Shown here: positions 48,444-59,095 of the stretch, in pieces
How the letters are laid out: each line of letters starts with the position of its first letter
Numbering within the stretch: position 1 is the stretch's first letter
Assembly (NCBI RefSeq): GCF_016735585.2
Contig: NZ_JAERSE020000003.1
Coordinates: 124,001-188,000 of the forward strand
Direction: 5' to 3'
Source of the DNA: Chryseobacterium tagetis
GTDB taxonomy: Bacteria > Bacteroidota > Bacteroidia > Flavobacteriales > Weeksellaceae
Length of the DNA: 64,000 nucleotides
The notes under the pieces: generated by a model
Database searches by the model: none
The model's input: the letters and a program-made list of their open reading frames with translations, nothing else
What the model was told of the DNA's origin: nothing
Made by a program: the position numbers and the translations under genes

Positions 48444-50706
48444 TCTCAGAAGCGGTCTCATTTTCTGATTCGTTTCTGTATTTTTCAATCACTTTTCGCT
48501 GTTCTTTCGCCACATCATAAATAAGTTCTAAAATATCGTGAACGTTTTTCAGTTCGGTCAAGTGCGAAATTTTGTTGGGGTCTCTTTGGTTTCTAGCCTC
48601 ATGGTCTGCAAGTTCAGTTTTTCTTTTTGAAATTAAATCATCAAAAGAAGAATCTTCGGGCTCGATACGGCTTTCCATTTTCAAAGACTCACTGATGGTA
48701 TCTCCATTCAAAAGATTGGAAACCTGCTGAAGTTCTGCCTCTATTTTTTTACCCCATCCTTCTGCATCTATTTCAGGATATTTTTCATCATTTTTTATAT
48801 ATTGGGAAAGAGAGGCGGTATAAGCGGTAATCAAATGAGAAGTTGCCACAAACTGATGAACGACCTCCAGTTTTTTCTGCTGATTTTTAGGCTCAGAAAT
48901 CATTCTCTGAAAGCTGTCGGAAAGATTGGCTAATGAAATGATTGCATTTTTACGTTTCATTTTATAATCTTCAATATCAAAATCTTCCTCCAGGAATTTG
49001 GAGATCACACTTTGGAAATAAAGGAAATTAGATTCTGCAGATTTTTTCATTAATTCTAAATTCTGCGTATGTTCCCAAACAGGAAGCACAACATAAGAAA
49101 CTAATGAAGCGATGATTCCGGCGATCATAGTATCCACAATTCTGTCTTTGAAAATAATATTTACCTTTCCGGGGCTTAAAAAATTGAAGCTCAGAAATAC
49201 ATAGATGGTCATAAATAAAACGGCCCAAAAATATCTCCCTTTTAAGAAACTGAAACACATCACCATGCTTAAAAGAAGAATGGTAAACAAAACCTCATTA
49301 ATATGTACATAATGCAGAATTCCATACGCAATGATGGCACCGGCAATCGTTCCGTATAAACGGAGCAGGTTTCTTTTTTTGGTGATGGAGTAGGCGGGTT
49401 TCAAAATTGCCGTAATGGTAATTAAGATCCAATAAGTATGGCCAATTCCTAAAAACTGAAATAATGAAAAGGAATAGCCTACTAATAAAGCTATCGTAAT
49501 TCTTAAGGCATGACGAAAATGCAATGAAGAAAAGGATATGTTATTCCTTAAAACTTTAAAATTAAGTTTCTCTTCATTGGGCATAAATTTTCTAAGATCC
49601 AATCCTGTAGAAAGACTTTTTGCCAGCTTTACATTTTGAGAAAAGACCTTATATATTTCGTTGATCTCTTTGGTAATCTCATCGATACGCATTAATATCT
49701 GGCGCAAAATCATGAAATTCTCAAAGTTATCGGGTGAGATGCGTTCGTTTCTTAAATCAAAATAAAGATGGTTTAAGTTTTTTAATTCCAGTTCCAGATC
49801 AAACATAGGTTTTGCTCGGGTTCCGATCTGAAGAGCGATTCCGATGTTGGTGATTTCGTCGGCAAGCAGATTAAGATAATCATGAATGTTGACCAAGATC
49901 ATACTGTCATCAAAACTCTGCTGTAATTTTTGATAATCACTTTCAGAGGTCATAAGCTTTTCGTGAAGATCCATAGAATTCAGGAACATCAACATCAGCA
50001 AACGGCTGGTTGTGGTAGATTCGTTGACAATGGTTCTTGTCTTGAATACTGTCTCGCGCGTATCTTCCTGCAGATTTTTTATTCCAATCTGCTTGGCAAT
50101 AACTTGTATAGAAAGTTTATCAAAATCCGGATTTTTTTGATAGTAATTGGCTTTTATTTTTAAAAACTCAGCGAGTTGAAGATAGTTTTCACCGATCATC
50201 TGGCTTGCCAATTTATAAGGCTGAATGGTTGTTACAATTAAGAATATTAATAAAAACCAGATACAGCCTGAAGCAAAAATCAATAAACTTTTAAGAATAT
50301 CAGCCCCGGTAAGATGCCCATCAATAAAAATAGCAAGTACAACCAAAGAAAGTGAACCTACTGCGGCTAATCTTTGTCCGTAAACGCCAATTAAGGAAAA
50401 GAACATTCCGAAAACGATGATCTCGGCAAAAACAAGAATTTTAACTGTCATGACCAAACTCGCAATGAGGGCAACGACAATAAAGCAGATAATAGCAAAG
50501 GCTAAAGCATTTCTTCTACGGATAAAAGGACCAGGTTGATCTGTTAAAGCCACAAAACTTGTTCCCAGAGGAAACAGGAAGTATTCTTTTAAAATTCCGA
50601 AGTGTGCAAGAACTAAGCATGGCAAAACTGTCGCCAATGTAATTCTGATGGCAGAATACACGTATTGACTGGTGACAAATTTTTTGAGCTCGGATGAATA
50701 GTTCAT
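48424..50706 (-). CDS. FUSC family inner membrane protein (YccS-like)
   Basis: A 760-residue membrane protein with two blocks of about five helices (about 15-165 and 400-545), each followed by a long helical cytoplasmic region. This is the duplicated FUSC/YccS architecture (AMLxxxG and PAYSITKKRNLLRLYGTIAGA in the second block). Some FUSC proteins are efflux components; this type's cargo is unknown. TATTTTTG (50711-50718, minus) ends 4 nt before the ATG, predicting a leaderless mRNA. Confidence 0.9.
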   Translation of the reverse strand: MNYSSELKKFVTSQYVYSAIRITLATVLPCLVLAHFGILKEYFLFPLGTSFVALTDQPGPFIRRRNALAFAIICFIVVALIASLVMTVKILVFAEIIVFGMFFSLIGVYGQRLAAVGSLSLVVLAIFIDGHLTGADILKSLLIFASGCIWFLLIFLIVTTIQPYKLASQMIGENYLQLAEFLKIKANYYQKNPDFDKLSIQVIAKQIGIKNLQEDTRETVFKTRTIVNESTTTSRLLMLMFLNSMDLHEKLMTSESDYQKLQQSFDDSMILVNIHDYLNLLADEITNIGIALQIGTRAKPMFDLELELKNLNHLYFDLRNERISPDNFENFMILRQILMRIDEITKEINEIYKVFSQNVKLAKSLSTGLDLRKFMPNEEKLNFKVLRNNISFSSLHFRHALRITIALLVGYSFSLFQFLGIGHTYWILITITAILKPAYSITKKRNLLRLYGTIAGAIIAYGILHYVHINEVLFTILLLSMVMCFSFLKGRYFWAVLFMTIYVFLSFNFLSPGKVNIIFKDRIVDTMIAGIIASLVSYVVLPVWEHTQNLELMKKSAESNFLYFQSVISKFLEEDFDIEDYKMKRKNAIISLANLSDSFQRMISEPKNQQKKLEVVHQFVATSHLITAYTASLSQYIKNDEKYPEIDAEGWGKKIEAELQQVSNLLNGDTISESLKMESRIEPEDSSFDDLISKRKTELADHEARNQRDPNKISHLTELKNVHDILELIYDVAKEQRKVIEKYRNESENETASEIIPQQS

Positions 50707-50710
50707 AGTA

Positions 50711-50718
50711 CAAAAATA
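50711..50718 (-). promoter_or_regulatory. Candidate -7 box TATTTTTG before FUSC gene
   Basis: TAnnTTTG match on the minus strand, 4 nt before the ATG at 50706. Confidence 0.45.
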
Positions 50719-50731
50719 ATTATTGGAAAAG

Positions 50732-50762
50732 AAAAAAGCCTCATAAAAATGAGACTTTTTTG
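50732..50762 (-). terminator. Terminator of porV
   Basis: Stem of about 13 bp with one mismatch (CCTCAT / ATGAG core), AAAA loop and T-run on the minus strand, 21 nt after the porV stop. Confidence 0.75.
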
Positions 50763-50782
50763 AGCTTTTATATTATGTTTAT

Positions 50783-51946
50783 TTAATAATCTACATTAGA
50801 TGTTTCTTCTCCGATGTTCCAGGTTAAACCGAAACGAAGTGTGTTATCTAAGGCTGTATTAATTTTAGACATATTGATCAAGTAAGACACATCAAGTCCG
50901 AAAGAACGGTATTTTAATCCGATACCTGCAGTAGCATATTGTCTTGCTCCCTGTTCTTCACTTTCGTGGAAGTAACCTGTTCTCACAGCGAAAGCATTGT
51001 CATAAGAATATTCTAATGCTCCACTCATCATGATAGAGTTTTTGTTTTTGAAAGATTTCCCAATCCCTGCGATAGGCCCTACATTCGGAACTGCGTACAT
51101 TGGCTGTCTTGTATTTGGATCAATTCCAATATATTCAGCACCCGGAACCAAAATTTTTGAACCTTCTACACTAAGACCAATTTTATTTAAATCATCAAGA
51201 TACATATCATATCCTAAACCTAATCTTGCCATTGTAGGAAGATAAGATCTAGATTCTTCATTACCTGTATAGTCTAGTTTAGGACCTAAGTTCTGGAGTG
51301 CAAAACCTCCATTCAATTTACCATCCATATTTCCAAAGCTGGAAAATTTAGGAGATGTATAGTATGCAGAAACATCTACAGCAAAAGAGTTAGCAGGTTT
51401 TAATGTTGTATCGGTGTTGAATCCTCCGGCTAAATCTGAACGGATGAATCTACCTGTAACAGCAGCAGAGAAAGAGTCTGAAAGTTTTAGACCATAAGCA
51501 ACGTCAATCGAGAATTCGTTGGGTTTAGAAACTCCATTAGACTGTACTTGGTTATCTACGAAAGATGTAAGGTTAACCTCTCCCATATTGAAATAATAAA
51601 TACTCGCAGAGATCGTAGACCTTTCTTCTTGTCCTAAAAACTTATGAAAAGCTGCATAAAGAAGGAAAACATCATTAGTAAGTTTTCCCATATATGGTGT
51701 ATAGTTGATACCAAAGGAAGAACTTGTTCTGCTAAAAGGGTATTTTGCGGCATTCCAAAATTGAGAAAATGCATCGGGAGAAGTAGCAACCCCTTGATCT
51801 CCCATACCTCCGGCTCTCGCGTCTGGTGCAATTCTTAGAAAAGGAGCTCCGGTCAATACAGGATTCACCTTGCTCAGATCTTGTGAATAGCCTAAAAAAC
51901 CAGCACTTAAACCTATTCCTAATAGCAGTTTAGTAGTTAAATTCAT
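50783..51946 (-). CDS. porV: T9SS outer membrane protein PorV
   Basis: A 387-residue outer-membrane protein of the FadL-like PorV/LptO family. A signal peptide ending YSQ is followed by the family start FLRIAPDARAGGMGDQGVA and a 14-strand-type barrel. PorV shuttles T9SS cargo from the translocon to the PorU sortase complex. It follows porU by 61 nt on the same strand, the order usual in flavobacteria. Confidence 0.95.
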   Translation of the reverse strand: MNLTTKLLLGIGLSAGFLGYSQDLSKVNPVLTGAPFLRIAPDARAGGMGDQGVATSPDAFSQFWNAAKYPFSRTSSSFGINYTPYMGKLTNDVFLLYAAFHKFLGQEERSTISASIYYFNMGEVNLTSFVDNQVQSNGVSKPNEFSIDVAYGLKLSDSFSAAVTGRFIRSDLAGGFNTDTTLKPANSFAVDVSAYYTSPKFSSFGNMDGKLNGGFALQNLGPKLDYTGNEESRSYLPTMARLGLGYDMYLDDLNKIGLSVEGSKILVPGAEYIGIDPNTRQPMYAVPNVGPIAGIGKSFKNKNSIMMSGALEYSYDNAFAVRTGYFHESEEQGARQYATAGIGLKYRSFGLDVSYLINMSKINTALDNTLRFGLTWNIGEETSNVDY

Positions 51947-52007
51947 ATGTTGTCTTTTAATATATTATCAGTTTTTTATTAATATTATTGTTTTTGTCAT
52001 TTTAAAA

Positions 52008-55000
52008 TTATTTCAAAAGTACCATTTTTTCTACAGCTGTAGCACTTCCTTTACATTTTTCTTGATTTTGACTTTTTGCAAATATCTTAAAAATATACGT
52101 ACCTTTTGCTACTGTATCACCAAAATCGTCTTTTCCGTCCCATTCTATTGCTTGGCGAGGTGTTCTAAAGCCCTGTAGGAAAGGTTCTGCAACAACTGCC
52201 TGTGTTAAAGTTCTTACTAATTTTCCTGTTATGGTATAAATTTGAACGTGTACATCTAAAATATCATCACAATTATGCTCAAATTGAATATATGTTTTAT
52301 TAGTAAACGGATTCGGCCAGTTTAATGGTCTATTAATTATTAAATGCTGGTCGGCTTCATCCTTAACTTCAAAATTTAACGTACTAGTTGTCGAATTATT
52401 GTTTATGTCCCAAACTTTAAATGTTAATTGATGTTGCCCTATGGCTAGATTTCTGAAAGGGTAGGTTACATTTCCTTTTTGATAATCTGCTAAGCTAGGA
52501 CTTAAACATCCGTTTCCTTCTCCTGATGAATAAAAATCGTTCAGTACTACGGTATTGATAATTTGACCGTCTAAATATACGGTAATATCGTGACCAATAC
52601 CAGATCCTGTAGAATTTATTCCTGTATCATCGGTAACACAAGCAAGCAACATAGGATTCTGATCTGTAATACCACCGTCTGCGAAGTTGGTATTGTTCAT
52701 ATACAATTTTACCTTTGGCGGTTCACTGTCGTTGATTCCATTAGGATTAATATCTCCTACTTGTACTGCCTGATTGTTGAAGACGTCAGTCGCTTTATTG
52801 TCTGCATATCCTAATAATCTACCTTGACCTACTGCATAATTAATGTCTTTCGGAACATAAAACTCAATGTTAAATACTCCGTTTACAGCCGTTCCTGAAG
52901 CTTTTACAATAGCACTTCCTTCTTCTGTGTAATTCAAAATAGGCGTTAGATTTCCATCATTGTTTAATGTAGATTTATTAAGCCTTTTATCAAAAATGTT
53001 GATCACAACTCTTCCGTTGAAAGTCGTATTGGTACTTCCATTCGGATTATTGATGTGCCCTTTTATTTTCACAAAATCAAGACCTCTTATTAATCCGGGA
53101 ACGGGAGTTTCTATATTGTCTATTACTAATAGTCTTTGAGGCCTGCTTAATTTCATAGCAGGATCTCCCAGAAAATTTACTTTTAAGTGGTTAGAATCTC
53201 CGGGTTTAAGTTTTTTTGCATTTAAGTGTGCATTTCCAATCGTGATAAAGTCATCATTGGTAAGCTTAAACATTTCTTGAGTGTAAAGATTAGTAAACTT
53301 TATACCATAATCTACGCCTACTGCACGGCTTGAGGTAATCATAGCAGCAGCACCTCCTTGCTTTAGCTTTATAAATTGCTCACCTACAGAAAAAGTACTA
53401 GGTTCATCCCAAAGCGTAAACTCACAGGTAATGGTTGAAACGAATGGGAATCTACTGTAAACAGTAGAAAAATTATTAGCGTTTTGTACTTCATCAGAGG
53501 TTAAAACTCTTTCCTGTGACCAACCATTGATTCCTCCATGCCCGAAATAGAAAAGATAAAGACTATTTCCTATATCATTGGATATTGCTTGATTTACTTG
53601 TGGATAACGCTGCCCTCCTGCAGTACTTTGAGCTTGGAATGCGTCTAAATATAATTTTCTTACATTGTATTCTTTAAGATTGGTTCCTGTTTCAAATGTA
53701 CTAGATAAAGTGTTATTCACTACCGTATGGAATGGAACACCACCATCGTTATCATCATCTACAACAAAATCAAGTTTCATTTTCCATTCTCCAAAAGGAG
53801 TAGATTGACCGGACAAAGAGTTATAATATGCCAATGTTTTATCCATCATATTGGTTGCTTCTGTTACATTGGCAGCAGGGATTCTACCTACAGGAAGATC
53901 TGGTAAATTGTTGTAAATAAATATATTGCTTAAAGGTTGTGGACTTGTCATTACAATATAATCATCTGTAACAAAAGAGCTTACAAAATCTTGAGAATCT
54001 TCACTTTGGTAACTTGGAACAATATTCGTATTGTTTGAAATTCTGTTTTTATAGTCATAAGAAGCATCTCCTAATAAAAAAACATATTTTAAACTTCCCG
54101 ATGGGGTATTAAGTTTAGTCACAAAATCTCTGATCGCGGTAAGATCCCTGCTTCCGCTCCCAAACTCATTATAGATTTTATTAATATCTACTATCTGCAC
54201 ATTGAAGCTATTCTTTGTTTGATGATAATTTGCTAATCTTTGAGCCTGTCCCATCATTTCAGGAGTGGTAAGGATTAGATAATCTACATTTTGTAATCCG
54301 GATAGATTTTGATTTCCGATTCTTTCTACAAATTGAGGTGAATAAGCTGCATCAGCTCTGAAAGCTACAAACTCGTTGTTAAAATTCAAATCTGAAGCAA
54401 CATAGCCAAAACTGAAAATAGTATTTCCTGTTGCTTTATTTACTCTTCTAGTAGCGTTTGTAATATCAGTAACATCCCAAACTTGTTCTATATTTGAAGC
54501 ATTATTGATACTGAAGCCATAAGAAGTGTTACTTCCACTTACAAGGGAGAAGTCTCTAAAATTCATTTGTGAACCGTTAAAACTTAAGTTTTCTTTATAT
54601 TGAACTTCTAAATAGTCAAAATAAAATACTCCGTTGGGATTTGTACTTATATTGGGCTTACAGGTAAGGGTTATTTGGTTTCCTTGTAAATTATTTAAAG
54701 TTCCTTCATATCTTAATGGAAGATAATCATAAGCATAGTTTGGATCATTTGGAGGAACAACGCCTGTTGCAGGGTTTTGGTTATTTATGTTAAATTCAAT
54801 TGAATTTTGTTGGGACTTAAATCCAATTACCTGTGCTTTGTATCGTACTATATCTCCACTCTGTATTGGTGAGTTTGTTGTAAAAGTGATTGCTTTATCA
54901 GTAGTGAAAGGAGAATCTTCCACCCAGATTCTACCAATTTTCAAAAGATTTTTTTGGTCATTATTAACTACTTGGTAATTATCGTACCTCGTAATAAGCG

Positions 55001-55904
55001 GAGTAGTAGGAAGATTGATATCTGCTGACTGGACTCTTTTTCCTGCCCCTTTATCGAAGTTGATAAAATAATAAGAATAATCTTCGTAAATGTTTTTTAA
55101 GTTATTACTTACATTATTTCTTGTTTCAATTCTCTTAAAACCATTTCCGTTTGATTTGTCATAAAGATTATATCCATTAGGTCCCTGTGCGTAAAAAATG
55201 GCGTAATCATTATCATTCCACACGCCATCATCTTCTCCTGCTACCTGAATGGCATTTTCCTGAAGAGCACTGTATCTCACATCTTGATTATGTTCAGGAA
55301 GCATGATTCCTCCGTTTCCATAAATTCTGAAGTTCTTAGGATTTATGTTAGCCGGATTAATTCCATTGTCTTTTAGAAATTGAGTGGTAATTTTAAAAAT
55401 CCCCGATTTATCAACTTTTATTTTATAAAAAGTTCCGGTAGAAAGCGGATTGACTGTACTTCCCACTTTAGCAGCGATGTTTTTTGCACTGATAGTAGTT
55501 TCATTTACATCAAATGAAGCAAGTCTTAATACCTTTCCTTTCTCTCTCTTGAATAAGGCAACAGAAATACTCGCATATCTTTCGCCTTCGAAGTAATAAT
55601 AGCTTATATCTGCAATGTCATTAGTAGGAAGAAGATCCTTATTAATCTCGTACAATTCTTTGAGAGAAACGGTCTCCCAGTTCAATTTTGAAACTTTTAA
55701 ATCTCTTTCCCCTATTTTTTGTCTAGTTGATATAAAAATATTATTTTGGCCAAATGAAAACCCCTCGTTTTTGAAATTTGGGAGATTCAGTTTTGTTTCA
55801 CCAAAGTCTTGGATTTTAGAGCCGCTCCATTCAATGGATGTTCTTTGAGCCCAAAGGGATGATACAAAAGCGAATAGGAATAAAAGCGATACTTTTTGTC
55901 TCAT
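52008..55904 (-). CDS. porU: T9SS sortase PorU
   Basis: A large surface protease of 1298 residues. It belongs to the gingipain-like C25 group: GHGGINGW carries the catalytic histidine (about 53.55 kb) and TITCEFTLWDEP the catalytic cysteine (about 53.43 kb). The C-terminus resembles a sorting-domain-like beta-sandwich (LNWPNPFTNKTYIQF). PorU removes the C-terminal signal of T9SS cargo and attaches it to the surface lipid. The ATG at 55904 starts a signal peptide (SLWAQ); 92 codons upstream are non-coding. Confidence 0.95.
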   Translation of the reverse strand: MRQKVSLLFLFAFVSSLWAQRTSIEWSGSKIQDFGETKLNLPNFKNEGFSFGQNNIFISTRQKIGERDLKVSKLNWETVSLKELYEINKDLLPTNDIADISYYYFEGERYASISVALFKREKGKVLRLASFDVNETTISAKNIAAKVGSTVNPLSTGTFYKIKVDKSGIFKITTQFLKDNGINPANINPKNFRIYGNGGIMLPEHNQDVRYSALQENAIQVAGEDDGVWNDNDYAIFYAQGPNGYNLYDKSNGNGFKRIETRNNVSNNLKNIYEDYSYYFINFDKGAGKRVQSADINLPTTPLITRYDNYQVVNNDQKNLLKIGRIWVEDSPFTTDKAITFTTNSPIQSGDIVRYKAQVIGFKSQQNSIEFNINNQNPATGVVPPNDPNYAYDYLPLRYEGTLNNLQGNQITLTCKPNISTNPNGVFYFDYLEVQYKENLSFNGSQMNFRDFSLVSGSNTSYGFSINNASNIEQVWDVTDITNATRRVNKATGNTIFSFGYVASDLNFNNEFVAFRADAAYSPQFVERIGNQNLSGLQNVDYLILTTPEMMGQAQRLANYHQTKNSFNVQIVDINKIYNEFGSGSRDLTAIRDFVTKLNTPSGSLKYVFLLGDASYDYKNRISNNTNIVPSYQSEDSQDFVSSFVTDDYIVMTSPQPLSNIFIYNNLPDLPVGRIPAANVTEATNMMDKTLAYYNSLSGQSTPFGEWKMKLDFVVDDDNDGGVPFHTVVNNTLSSTFETGTNLKEYNVRKLYLDAFQAQSTAGGQRYPQVNQAISNDIGNSLYLFYFGHGGINGWSQERVLTSDEVQNANNFSTVYSRFPFVSTITCEFTLWDEPSTFSVGEQFIKLKQGGAAAMITSSRAVGVDYGIKFTNLYTQEMFKLTNDDFITIGNAHLNAKKLKPGDSNHLKVNFLGDPAMKLSRPQRLLVIDNIETPVPGLIRGLDFVKIKGHINNPNGSTNTTFNGRVVINIFDKRLNKSTLNNDGNLTPILNYTEEGSAIVKASGTAVNGVFNIEFYVPKDINYAVGQGRLLGYADNKATDVFNNQAVQVGDINPNGINDSEPPKVKLYMNNTNFADGGITDQNPMLLACVTDDTGINSTGSGIGHDITVYLDGQIINTVVLNDFYSSGEGNGCLSPSLADYQKGNVTYPFRNLAIGQHQLTFKVWDINNNSTTSTLNFEVKDEADQHLIINRPLNWPNPFTNKTYIQFEHNCDDILDVHVQIYTITGKLVRTLTQAVVAEPFLQGFRTPRQAIEWDGKDDFGDTVAKGTYIFKIFAKSQNQEKCKGSATAVEKMVLLK

Positions 55905-56067
55905 ATTTATTATTGAAATTTCTGAATTACAAAATAAATGAAAATTTATAATTAAATTGTGATACAATAAAATTAATTTGTTATCGTTTTTCAAAAAAAT
56001 CAAATCTTTACTTGATTTATTGAATAATTTATTTTTTCTTTGTACTTTGAAAATATTTAAATCGACT

Positions 56068-57669
56068 ATGAAAAAACTAAAGTTGTTTTCATTAATAGCA
56101 TTGAGTTCTACACTTGCATTAACCAGTTGTGGAGGTTCGGGTACCAGCAAAGGAGGTGGTACTAAAAAATTTGTCAGCAAGACAGGTTGGAAGCCAAACG
56201 AAAAACAGGGTTGGTTTTTTGCAGGAAAGCAACAACAGCAAAAAGGGTGGCCGGGAATGGTATATGTAGAAGGTGGAACTTTTACAATGGGATTAGTGAA
56301 AGATGATGTTATGCATGACTGGAATAACTCACCTCGTAGAATGCAGGTAAGTTCATTCTTTATCGGTGAAACTGAAATTACTAACTATGAATACCGCGAA
56401 TACCTTACATGGTTGAAGTATGTATTCCCTCCAAGTGATCCAAGTTTCAAAGAAATTTACAATGGTGCTTTGCCAGATACTTTGTTATGGGATAACAAAC
56501 TATCTAGAAACGATTTCAACGAAACATATTTCCGTTCTCCGGAATATGACTACTATCCTGTAGTTGGAGTTTCTTGGACGCAAGCAAACAGATATTGTGA
56601 GTGGTTAACAGATAGAGCAAACGAAAAAGCATTAATGAATGCTGGTATCATCGCAAAAGATTTATATATCAATGAATCTAATAACCAAGGTGGTACAGCT
56701 TTCAATATGGATAAATTCAAATCGAATGATCCGGAAATGCAAGGATATATTAATCAGCAGAGAAAACAGCAAAAATCTGGTATGAAAACTACCAACCAAA
56801 GACTTCTTGCTGCTAATGCTTCTCCTGGTTCTGCAATGGTTCAAAAATTCAGACTTCCTACTGAAGTAGAATGGGAATATGCAGCTCTTGGAATGGAGAA
56901 AAACAGAGAATATAACAACTACCAAGGTAAAGCTCCTGGAATCGAAAGATTGAGAGGAACTAAAGGTAGAGAAAAAGGAATGTTACTTGAAAACTTCAAA
57001 CAAGGTAAAGGTGACTACTCTGGACCTGCAGGATGGAAAAACGACGGATCTGCTTTGACAGCTGACGTAAGAAAATATCCTTCTAACGATATCGGTATCT
57101 ATGGTATGTACGGAAACGTTTCAGAATGGACGGCAGATGTTTACAGACCTATTATTGATGAAGATTACAGTGATTTCAACTATTATAGAGGAAATATGCC
57201 TCAGGCAATTGTAAGAAACGGAGACGGTACTTACAAAATGGTTGACGAAAGCAACATCAAATATGATACATTGGCTGATGGTAGATTAGTTTACAGAAAC
57301 TTACCAGGTCAATTCGAAAGACAAACAATTGCAGACTATAGAAACTACAGAGATGGTGATAGACAATCTTCTCTAGACTATAGAAATGCTGCAGATTCTG
57401 CTACTACTTATGATATGTACAATTCTCCTAAGCAGAGATTCATTGTAGATGCAAACGGTAAAGTAATTTTAAAGAAAGATACAAAAGACAGAACATCTGC
57501 TATCTCTAACGATGTAAGAGTAGTAAAAGGAGGTTCTTGGCAAGACACTGCTTATTGGTTAGATCCGGGACAAAGAAGATACAAGAATCAAAATACAGCG
57601 TATGGCTGGGTTGGATTCCGTGTAGCTCAGGATGCTAGAACTAATGATAAGAATAGAACTAGAAGATAA
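56068..57669 (+). CDS. gldJ: Gliding motility/T9SS lipoprotein GldJ
   Basis: A 533-residue lipoprotein with the cysteine at about 22 (LTSCGGSG). The rest is an FGE-sulfatase-like domain running from GMVYVEGGTFTMG to YGWVGFRVAQD. GldJ is needed for gliding and T9SS function in Flavobacterium; here it probably supports the T9SS even if the cell does not glide. It is divergent from porU, 163 nt apart. The ATG at 56068 replaces a start 30 codons upstream that lacks a signal peptide. Confidence 0.95.
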   Translation: MKKLKLFSLIALSSTLALTSCGGSGTSKGGGTKKFVSKTGWKPNEKQGWFFAGKQQQQKGWPGMVYVEGGTFTMGLVKDDVMHDWNNSPRRMQVSSFFIGETEITNYEYREYLTWLKYVFPPSDPSFKEIYNGALPDTLLWDNKLSRNDFNETYFRSPEYDYYPVVGVSWTQANRYCEWLTDRANEKALMNAGIIAKDLYINESNNQGGTAFNMDKFKSNDPEMQGYINQQRKQQKSGMKTTNQRLLAANASPGSAMVQKFRLPTEVEWEYAALGMEKNREYNNYQGKAPGIERLRGTKGREKGMLLENFKQGKGDYSGPAGWKNDGSALTADVRKYPSNDIGIYGMYGNVSEWTADVYRPIIDEDYSDFNYYRGNMPQAIVRNGDGTYKMVDESNIKYDTLADGRLVYRNLPGQFERQTIADYRNYRDGDRQSSLDYRNAADSATTYDMYNSPKQRFIVDANGKVILKKDTKDRTSAISNDVRVVKGGSWQDTAYWLDPGQRRYKNQNTAYGWVGFRVAQDARTNDKNRTRR

Positions 57670-57688
57670 TATTTATCAAAATAAATTT

Positions 57689-57720
57689 AAAAAACCTTCC
57701 AAAATTTTGGAAGGTTTTTT
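57689..57720 (+). terminator. Terminator of gldJ
   Basis: A perfect palindrome (AAAACCTTCCAAAA and its complement) with T-run. Its tail abuts the -7 box of murF. Confidence 0.85.
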
Positions 57721-57728
57721 TATTTTTG
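57721..57728 (+). promoter_or_regulatory. Candidate -7 box TATTTTTG before murF
   Basis: TAnnTTTG match, 4 nt before the ATG at 57733, directly after the gldJ terminator. Confidence 0.45.
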
Positions 57729-57732
57729 ATGT

Positions 57733-59004
57733 ATGAATGTAGAACAGTTTTACCCTTTATTTTTAAGATCCGAAAAGGCAGTTATTGACAGCAGAAAAAT
57801 AGGAACTAATGATATTTTCTTTGCTTTTTCAGGAGAAAATTTCAATGCGGCAACTTTTGCTGAGAAAGCCATTGATGAGGGAGCTTTAGCAGTTATTGTA
57901 GAGCAAAAAGATTTTGAAAACGAAGAAAGAAATATTTTCTATGTTCCGTCAACGCTGGATTTTTTACAAAAGCTGGCAATTTACCATAGAAATCAACTGC
58001 AGATTCCAATTATTGGCCTTACAGGAAGTAACGGGAAAACGACTACAAAAGAAATAATTCACGCAGTTCTATCAGAAAAATTCAATGTTCAGTATACTTT
58101 TGGAAATCTGAATAACCATATTGGAGTTCCATTAACCATTCTGTCTATTAAGTCAGAACATGAAATGGCGGTAATTGAAATGGGAGCTAATCATCAAAAG
58201 GAGATTGAGCTTCTTTGTTCTATATCTCAACCGAATTTTGGATATATTACTAATTTTGGAAAAGCGCATTTAGAAGGTTTTGGGGGCTTTGAAGGAGTGA
58301 TTAAAGGAAAATCAGAATTGTATGATTATCTTAAAAATCACAATGAAACCATTGTTGTCAATGAAAATGATCCTATTCAGGTTGAAAAAACGGAGAACTA
58401 TTCACCTAAAATTACTTTTGGAAAAGAAAATTCCGATTATCAGTTTAGATTATTTTCTGAAGAGCATTTTGTAGGGGTGATTTATAACAATCAAAAAGCT
58501 GTTTCAAAGCTGACAGGAGAATACAACTTTACCAATCTTTGTGCAGCAGCAAGTTTAGGATTTCACTTTGGTATTGATTTCATGCAAATTAAAAATGCAA
58601 TTGAAAACTATACTCCCACCAATATGCGTTCTCAGGTTGTTAAAAAAGAAGGGAGAACTCTGGTATTGGATACCTACAATGCCAATCCGAGTTCAATGAT
58701 AGCTTCTCTGCATAACTTTATTACTTTTGAAGGTTCAAAAACCATCATTATCGGTGATATGTTGGAACTGGGAGAGGAGAGTGAAAAAGAACATCAGACT
58801 ATTCTTAATTTAGCTCAGGAACTAGGATTTAATGAAATTATTACAGTAGGGAAAAACTTCAAGAAGATCAATACATCTGTAAGCTCTTTTGAAAATACTT
58901 CAGAATTGATTGAATATTTAAAATCACATAAAATTCAGTCCGAAAATATCCTGTTAAAAGGTTCAAGAGGAGTTGCATTAGAAAAATCGATTGATTTTAT
59001 TTAG
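57733..59004 (+). CDS. murF: UDP-MurNAc-tripeptide--D-Ala-D-Ala ligase
   Basis: A 423-residue Mur ligase that adds D-Ala-D-Ala to the peptidoglycan precursor in the cytoplasm. The ATP loop GSNGKTTT is at 98-105; NLNNHIGVPLTIL, VIEMGANHQKEI and YNANPSSMIASL are MurF-specific. The N-terminal substrate domain and length are normal. It is a single gene ended by a strong terminator. Confidence 0.97.
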   Translation: MNVEQFYPLFLRSEKAVIDSRKIGTNDIFFAFSGENFNAATFAEKAIDEGALAVIVEQKDFENEERNIFYVPSTLDFLQKLAIYHRNQLQIPIIGLTGSNGKTTTKEIIHAVLSEKFNVQYTFGNLNNHIGVPLTILSIKSEHEMAVIEMGANHQKEIELLCSISQPNFGYITNFGKAHLEGFGGFEGVIKGKSELYDYLKNHNETIVVNENDPIQVEKTENYSPKITFGKENSDYQFRLFSEEHFVGVIYNNQKAVSKLTGEYNFTNLCAAASLGFHFGIDFMQIKNAIENYTPTNMRSQVVKKEGRTLVLDTYNANPSSMIASLHNFITFEGSKTIIIGDMLELGEESEKEHQTILNLAQELGFNEIITVGKNFKKINTSVSSFENTSELIEYLKSHKIQSENILLKGSRGVALEKSIDFI

Positions 59005-59035
59005 GATAACATTTCTATATAAAGTAACAGATATT

Positions 59036-59077
59036 AAAAAAGTTCACATAAGAAAAAAACTTATGTGAACTTTTTTA
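59036..59077. terminator. Strong terminator between murF and NUDIX gene
   Basis: A 16-bp stem around AGTTCACATAAG / CTTATGTGAACT with an A-rich loop; T-runs in both directions, serving both convergent genes. Confidence 0.9.
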
Positions 59078-59095
59078 TTTGGTAATAGCTGTTTA

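Noticed and set aside
53400..53600. PorU as a broken gingipain
   Set aside because: Both catalytic histidine and cysteine motifs are present, and the frame is intact.
55905..56180. 92-codon N-terminal extension of PorU
   Set aside because: Would run into the gldJ leader and coding start and would bury the signal peptide beginning at 55904.
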